Source: a bacterium (GTDB lineage: Bacteria > Auribacterota > UBA3054 > B51-G9). Taken from it: a stretch of DNA of 9,209 nucleotides. Each line of letters starts with the position of its first letter. Within the stretch, counting starts at the first letter, position 1. The notes under the pieces are model-generated. The model saw only the letters and a list, made by a program, of their open reading frames with translations. It had not been told where the DNA came from and made no database searches. Of this stretch, positions 5,051 through 9,209 are shown in pieces. A program made the position numbers and the translations under genes. Location of the stretch: the NCBI GenBank assembly GCA_029939815.1, contig JAOZSF010000006.1, forward strand, positions 1 to 9,209, written 5' to 3'.

Positions 5051-6454
5051 ATGAAATTTATTTTTATCGATATTAGTAGTTTAAGAGCAGACCATTTAAG
5101 TTGTTACGGCTATAAAAGACCAACGTCTCCAGCAATAGATAAATTAGCCGAAGAAGGAGTTATTTGTAATAACGCATTTTCTTCTGATGCAACGAACGCA
5201 GGCGCGCGCGCGTCAATTTTTTCCGGAAGATTCGGAATAGAAACAGGAGTTGTAACCGATGGACTTTTATCAGATGTTATTCGGGGACATACACCGATTA
5301 GTTTGTATGGCCTCAATGCGCGATGTCCAATGCTCGCAGAGTATCTCGCTTCGAATGGAATAAAGACTGCAGCAATCACACCTTTTGGCAGACAAAACGC
5401 TCGGTGGTTTTATACAGGATGGCAGGAAATTTATGATTTACATCCCGGAGTTAATCCTCTTGACGTTGATGCCTGTACAATTAATAAATCGGCTTTGCCA
5501 TGGATCAGTCAAAATGCGAAGAATGACTTTTTCCTGTATTTAACTTATGATAATTTATCAGGAATCTCAGATGCCCCTCTGACTAAAAATGAAGCTGATT
5601 ACCTTGATTCGCTTGCTGCTCATGGAGAACCGCAAATCCCTGATGAACAAACTTTTCAGAAACATCATAATCTACATGCTGCTTTTTCGCCAAAAGCTCA
5701 TAGATCTACTTCACAAAAGGCAATGCGGCAGCTTATACATAAATATAATGCAAAAATCCGTTCAATTGATGATTGTGTAAAGGAGATTGTTTCACTTCTT
5801 GAAAAACTTGAGATTCTTGATGATACAGCAATAATAATTACAAGTAATCATGGCGTTTTACTGGGAGAATGCGGGTGCTATGGCGGTCACATAAATACCC
5901 ATTATAATTCTTCAAGGGTGCCTTTAATTATTCGCGCTCCAAAAAAAATAGGCCGCGGAATCGCTTTTGACGGATTATGCTATTCGTTGGATATTTCTGC
6001 CACTATATTGGATATGCTCGGGCTTGAATCTCCATCAGGGTATCATTCACTGCCACTTGCCGACTTAATGGAAAATTCACCGCAGGGAAGAAATTATGTG
6101 GTATGCAGCCATGGACATTATACAGCTCAGCGCGCAATTATTTCATCAGACTGGAAGTTGAATCGCACGTGGCATAACGGATTTTGGCAGTTTAGTGACA
6201 CGGAATTGTATGATATTAAGAATGATTCATCCGAAAAGAAAAACCTGGCAAATGTTGAATCTAAACATGTACTCAATCTAATGAAAAAAATTCATAATTG
6301 GACTAATGAGTTCTGCTCCGATAAAGTTGACCCGCTTGCGGCGATCGCCTGTGCTGAGCCACCCGGCTTTTTAACTTATGGCCAGGAATTACGTGAACGG
6401 GTTATTCGTGGAGAGATAACTCCTCCGGAAAATTATAGTGGAAGATGGAGATAA
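5051..6454 (+). CDS. Sulfatase-superfamily protein with substituted active site (probable pseudoenzyme)
   Basis: The 467-aa product has the alkaline-phosphatase/sulfatase fold and normal family length, with no signal peptide, so it is probably cytoplasmic. Recognisable stretches are FIDISSLRADHLSCYGY at 5-21, FSGRFGIETGVV at 57-68, ARWFYTGWQEIYD at 117-129, SNHGVLLGE at 265-273, SSRVPLIIRAP at 287-297 and a C-terminal ELYDIKND at 385-392. From recall of the family, the Asp expected in D-(S/T)-LR is S9. The formylglycine Cys/Ser of CxPSR is N49 in NAGAR. The DPH histidine is L169 in YDNLS. The metal-binding Asp of DHG is N266. Sulfatase activity is therefore unlikely; a binding or regulatory role is possible. 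A weak AAGG lies 8 bases before the ATG. Its stop shares one base with the next gene's ATG, so it is co-transcribed with two corC genes. Confidence 0.88.
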   Translation: MKFIFIDISSLRADHLSCYGYKRPTSPAIDKLAEEGVICNNAFSSDATNAGARASIFSGRFGIETGVVTDGLLSDVIRGHTPISLYGLNARCPMLAEYLASNGIKTAAITPFGRQNARWFYTGWQEIYDLHPGVNPLDVDACTINKSALPWISQNAKNDFFLYLTYDNLSGISDAPLTKNEADYLDSLAAHGEPQIPDEQTFQKHHNLHAAFSPKAHRSTSQKAMRQLIHKYNAKIRSIDDCVKEIVSLLEKLEILDDTAIIITSNHGVLLGECGCYGGHINTHYNSSRVPLIIRAPKKIGRGIAFDGLCYSLDISATILDMLGLESPSGYHSLPLADLMENSPQGRNYVVCSHGHYTAQRAIISSDWKLNRTWHNGFWQFSDTELYDIKNDSSEKKNLANVESKHVLNLMKKIHNWTNEFCSDKVDPLAAIACAEPPGFLTYGQELRERVIRGEITPPENYSGRWR

Positions 6455-7758
6455 TGAAAACATTTTTTCTGTCAATTTGGTTTAATATTTCTGTTTTAAT
6501 ATTCTTATTTATCCTGTCGGCTTTTTTCTCAGGGTCGGAAACCTCCTTGTTCTCATTGAGCAGAGCAAGAATCAGACGACTGTATGACCAAAGCGGTCCG
6601 GGAGGTAAACTTGCCGCAAAACTGCTTCAAACACCGGGGAAACTATTAATTACAATACTAGTTGGAAACATGCTTGTTAATATTGCCGTTTCAAGTATGC
6701 TTGCCACCTCGTTTACTCATTGGCTTGGAGCCAAAGGAGCTCCTGCCGCCATTCTCGCGTCAACATTTTTACTATTAATTTTTGGAGAAGTCACACCGAA
6801 AACTTTGGCAATGGTCCGTCCCGAAGAATTTTCGCGAATTATTTCTTATCCGATTGCGGTTTTTATGTTTATATTAACGCCGTTTAGAAATGTCTTGCGT
6901 ATTATTGCCAACTTCATTTTACTTCTTCTTAAACAAAAAAGCCCGGATACAGACGCTTTGCTCACCCGTGAAGAATTCAGTGCGACACTTCATAAGGGAA
7001 AATTAGAAGGAGGAATAGAAAACGATGAGGCGGAAATTATTCACGCGATAACATCTTTTCGAACAACTGTTGCAAAAGAAGTAATGGTTCCAAGACGTGA
7101 AATGATTTGTATTGACGAAAAATCATCCCTACGTGAAGCTGTAAGGCTAGCAAGGAAAAAACGCCATAGCCGCATACCTGTTTTTCGTGATAATATTGAT
7201 CATATATGTTATATTCTTAATGTTGAACATCTTATTTCATGTAGAAAAAATATCTCTTTTGATAAAAAAATTTCCGAATGTAAAAATATCAGCAGTAAAT
7301 CAAATGATAAATCTAAAGAAATACTCTCGCAGGCTTTACTCGTTCCGGAACTTTGCAGGTTGGATTTGCTGCTTAATGACCTTAAAGAAAAAGGTCACGA
7401 AATCGCTGTCTTGCTCGATGAATACGGCGGAACATCAGGAATGGTCTCGCAATACGATATTATTGATACACTGCTTGGCGGAATCGCCGGAGGATCCACA
7501 ACGCATTCGGGAATTCATGTCTTGTCCAATGGAAATATTATTGCGTCAGGTAATGTGAGAATCAGTAGATTGAACTGGGAATGCGGACTCGATTTGCCCG
7601 AAGAACTGGATGATACTCTTGCCGGATATGTGATGAGGTCACTTGGAATGATACCAAAATCGGGGAGTTCTTTCATAGAGAATAACCAAGAGTTTTATGT
7701 GTTGAAAATGGACGGCAATAAAGTAGACACAATTCGAATAAAATCTGTGGAAAATTAA
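6454..7758 (+). CDS. CorC/HlyC (CNNM) family divalent-cation transporter, first of tandem pair
   Basis: This is a membrane protein of the CorC/CNNM family, implicated in Mg2+ (or Co2+) transport. The chosen ATG gives 434 aa, shares one base with the upstream stop (TAATG) and has GGAG 3 bases before it. An in-frame ATG at 6445 would add three residues. The DUF21 membrane domain (about residues 5-165) keeps the motifs associated with Mg2+ binding: AFFSGSETS near 23-31, ILVGN near 68-72 and GEVTPK near 111-116. The CBS pair (about 205-340) has KEVMVPRREM, HSRIPVF and LLDEYGGTSGM. A Lys/Ser/Asn-rich insertion separates the CBS repeats near residues 262-290. A CorC_HlyC domain (about 350-430) ends the protein. 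This copy looks fully competent, unlike the minus-strand paralog. It is followed after one base by a second corC. Confidence 0.94.
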   Translation: MKTFFLSIWFNISVLIFLFILSAFFSGSETSLFSLSRARIRRLYDQSGPGGKLAAKLLQTPGKLLITILVGNMLVNIAVSSMLATSFTHWLGAKGAPAAILASTFLLLIFGEVTPKTLAMVRPEEFSRIISYPIAVFMFILTPFRNVLRIIANFILLLLKQKSPDTDALLTREEFSATLHKGKLEGGIENDEAEIIHAITSFRTTVAKEVMVPRREMICIDEKSSLREAVRLARKKRHSRIPVFRDNIDHICYILNVEHLISCRKNISFDKKISECKNISSKSNDKSKEILSQALLVPELCRLDLLLNDLKEKGHEIAVLLDEYGGTSGMVSQYDIIDTLLGGIAGGSTTHSGIHVLSNGNIIASGNVRISRLNWECGLDLPEELDDTLAGYVMRSLGMIPKSGSSFIENNQEFYVLKMDGNKVDTIRIKSVEN

Positions 7759-7759
7759 T

Positions 7760-9022
7760 ATGACAATAATTATTCTTTCCATCTTTGCAGTTCTGTGTAT
7801 TATTATCGGAGGATTCTTTTCCGGAGCGGAAACCGCGTTCGTCTCTACCGATAAATCTATGCTGCGTTCTCTTGCAGGTAAAAAAAATAAAAATGCACTT
7901 ACGGCTGAAAAAATTCTGGCAAAACCTTCTCGTATGTTGGCGACAACTCTTATTGGAACAAATTTATTTTATGTTTGCGCGACCACATTGGTAACCTTAA
8001 TTGCCGCGGATTTTGTTCCGAGAGAATGGCAGTCAGCGGTTACAACAATTATTATGACACCTGTACTTCTCGTTTTTGCCGAGTTGGTTCCCAAATCTAT
8101 AGGCAGAAGTAATTCACAAAATTACACTCTTGCCGCAGCACCGGTAATTTCCTTTGCACAAAAAATATTAAAACCATTTGTGGCAACGGTTTCGTTTCTT
8201 TCTTCAGGAGCATTACGGCTGTTTGGAGTTAAAGAGTCTCATAACCAATTTTCCGTTACGAGAGAGGAAGTGCGCACTCTCGCTGAAATCAGCGCCGAAC
8301 ACGGCCTGATAGGAGACGTGGAAAAGAAAATGATTAACCGCGTTTTTGAATTAAATACAACTACTCTTGCTACCGCAATGGTCCCTCTTGTTAATCTTGT
8401 TTCCATTCCAATAATTTCAACTATTGATGAAGCGCTCGATGCAACTCAAAACAGCGGATATTTTAAACTTCCGGTCTATGAGGAAAGAAATCACAATATT
8501 ATCGGATTGGTTCGCGCAAATGATCTGCTGGACGCGTCATTGAGTGTTTTGAATGGCGATAGCGAAACTAAACTCGCTAATCTTGTTGATAGAACAATTC
8601 CTTTTATGCCGGAAACAAAACTTATTGGCGCGGCTCTTAAAGAGTTACGTGACGAAGATACAGAAGATATTTTCGTTATTGATGAGTATGGCGGCGTTAC
8701 AGGTATGGTGACAATGCACGATATCGCCGAAGAGATAGCGGGTGATCTTGCCATCGATAAAGATGATGACAAACCTTTTATGATAGCGCATAATAATGAA
8801 ATCGATTGCGAGGGAAGAGTTGAAGTTGATGATATTACTGAAAAATTCGGCATAAAATTTGATAAAGACGGATACGAAACAATAGCGGGACTTGTGCTGA
8901 AATTAGCCGGCAAAGTTCCGGCTCGCGGTGAAACCTTTGAATATAAAGGAAATAAAATTACCGTTTTGCGCGCCGACAAAAAAAGAGTTATTCGTGTTCG
9001 CCTTACCGTTCCGGAAAAATAA
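7760..9022 (+). CDS. CorC/HlyC (CNNM) family divalent-cation transporter, second of tandem pair
   Basis: The 420-aa product has the same three-part plan. The membrane domain (about residues 1-155) has GGFFSGAETAF at 17-27, LIGTN at 64-68 and AELVPK at 107-112. The CBS pair covers about 195-330, with VIDEYGGVTGM at 306-316. The CorC_HlyC domain covers about 340-416. Two CBS positions differ from its partner: the usual MVPR reads MVPL (207-210) and HSRLPVY reads YFKLPVY (234-240). Nucleotide sensing may thus differ between the pair. The ATG follows the previous stop by one base, with only a weak GGA upstream, so translational coupling is likely. Adjacent CorC-type genes are known in many bacteria. 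The operon ends at the strong hairpin just downstream. Confidence 0.94.
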   Translation: MTIIILSIFAVLCIIIGGFFSGAETAFVSTDKSMLRSLAGKKNKNALTAEKILAKPSRMLATTLIGTNLFYVCATTLVTLIAADFVPREWQSAVTTIIMTPVLLVFAELVPKSIGRSNSQNYTLAAAPVISFAQKILKPFVATVSFLSSGALRLFGVKESHNQFSVTREEVRTLAEISAEHGLIGDVEKKMINRVFELNTTTLATAMVPLVNLVSIPIISTIDEALDATQNSGYFKLPVYEERNHNIIGLVRANDLLDASLSVLNGDSETKLANLVDRTIPFMPETKLIGAALKELRDEDTEDIFVIDEYGGVTGMVTMHDIAEEIAGDLAIDKDDDKPFMIAHNNEIDCEGRVEVDDITEKFGIKFDKDGYETIAGLVLKLAGKVPARGETFEYKGNKITVLRADKKRVIRVRLTVPEK

Positions 9023-9029
9023 CAAACGT

Positions 9030-9066
9030 AAAAAAACCCCCGGTTTTAAAATCGGGGGTTTTTTTT
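9030..9066. terminator. Bidirectional intrinsic terminator
   Basis: A perfect 13-bp stem pairs 9030-9042 (seven A, then CCCCCG) with 9053-9065 (CGGGGG, then T-run) around a 10-base loop. Eight Ts end the plus-strand copy and seven follow on the minus strand, so it should work in both directions. It lies 7 bases after the second corC stop and 24 bases past the stop of the convergent Lys/Ala-rich gene. Confidence 0.9.
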
Positions 9067-9090
9067 AATTTACTTTAAAAAAGTTGCGAA

Positions 9091-9209
9091 CTAAAATGGC
9101 CAGTACCAGTGCTTTTCATCAGCTTTTTTGCATTCGGCTTTCTTTTTAGCTTCAGCTTTCTTTTTAGCTTCGGCTTTCTTTTTAGCTTCGGCTTTCTTTT
9201 TAGCTTCGG
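9091..9209 (-). CDS. C-terminus of a Lys/Ala/Glu repeat protein (partial)
   Basis: The minus-strand frame entering from the right edge encodes 38 residues and stops at TAG (9093-9091). It consists of hexapeptide repeats of Ala-Glu-Ala-Lys-Lys-Lys, one degenerate unit containing Cys, and the tail ADEKHWYWPF. Repeats of this composition form long, highly basic helices. They occur in histone H1-like and AlgP-like DNA-binding proteins and in linkers of envelope proteins, and the visible part cannot separate these. The aromatic C-terminus is unusual for a histone-like tail. The start and N-terminal domain lie outside the window. It is convergent with the corC pair and shares the terminator at 9030-9066. 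Confidence 0.7.
   Translation of the reverse strand, partial: EAKKKAEAKKKAEAKKKAEAKKKAECKKADEKHWYWPF
9133..9209. repeat. 18-bp coding tandem repeat
   Basis: Four full units (9133-9150, 9151-9168, 9169-9186, 9187-9204) and a 5-base partial unit run to the window edge. Only one base differs: A for G at the fourth position of the second unit. Each unit encodes six residues of the minus-strand Lys/Ala/Glu protein. The near-identity at third codon positions points to recent repeat expansion, and copy number probably varies between strains. Confidence 0.92.

Noticed and set aside
8491..8979. Long minus-strand open frame (162 codons) inside the second corC
   Set aside because: It is antisense to a clearly conserved CorC frame, is Ser/Ile-rich, has no family similarity and lacks a ribosome site. 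It is a shadow of the real gene.
9133..9209. CRISPR array at the right edge
   Set aside because: The 18-bp units are directly contiguous without spacers and encode an in-frame peptide repeat.

Overview
This is a moderately AT-rich bacterial window. It holds two divergent gene clusters that face away from a shared intergenic promoter region (about 4772-5050), plus gene ends at both edges. The host cannot be fixed from sequence alone. A sulfatase-fold protein of a type frequent in Planctomycetes, Lentisphaerota, Kiritimatiellota and Verrucomicrobia, a YbeY/CorC/PlsY cluster and Shine-Dalgarno sites of variable strength suggest a PVC-superphylum bacterium. I hold that with low confidence.

Left edge (1-267): the last 21 codons of a plus-strand gene and a possible 42-residue single-pass membrane peptide (112-240). 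Both converge on mgtE.

Minus-strand cluster (268-4771), in transcription order: a divergent PlsY-like acyltransferase, the endoribonuclease YbeY, a CorC/HlyC-family protein with a degenerate membrane domain, a DUF502 membrane protein, and the Mg2+ channel MgtE. plsY and ybeY are 4 bp apart. A 129-bp repeat-bearing gap follows. corC, the DUF502 gene and mgtE then overlap by 4 and 20 bp, which suggests translational coupling. A good sigma-70-like promoter (4854-4882) sits upstream of plsY. Its predicted leader crosses heptanucleotide repeats that are split by a 27-bp GC-rich palindromic segment.

Plus-strand cluster (5051-9022): a sulfatase-superfamily protein whose recognisable active-site positions all look substituted, then two complete tandem CorC/CNNM proteins. 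Starts and stops touch or nearly touch, so this is very probably one operon. Two candidate promoters with the same internal layout lie upstream. A 13-bp-stem terminator with U-tracts on both strands (9030-9066) separates it from a convergent minus-strand gene. Only the tail of that gene is present: it encodes Lys/Ala/Glu hexapeptide repeats and ends in HWYWPF.

Common theme: four of the nine substantial proteins are MgtE or CorC/CNNM types, so Mg2+ (or Co2+) homeostasis is the likely shared function. Three proteins (sulfatase-like, PlsY-like, first CorC) keep their family fold but have lost signature residues. These are the main points worth a second look. No CRISPR array, tRNA, rRNA, transposase or phage gene was seen.
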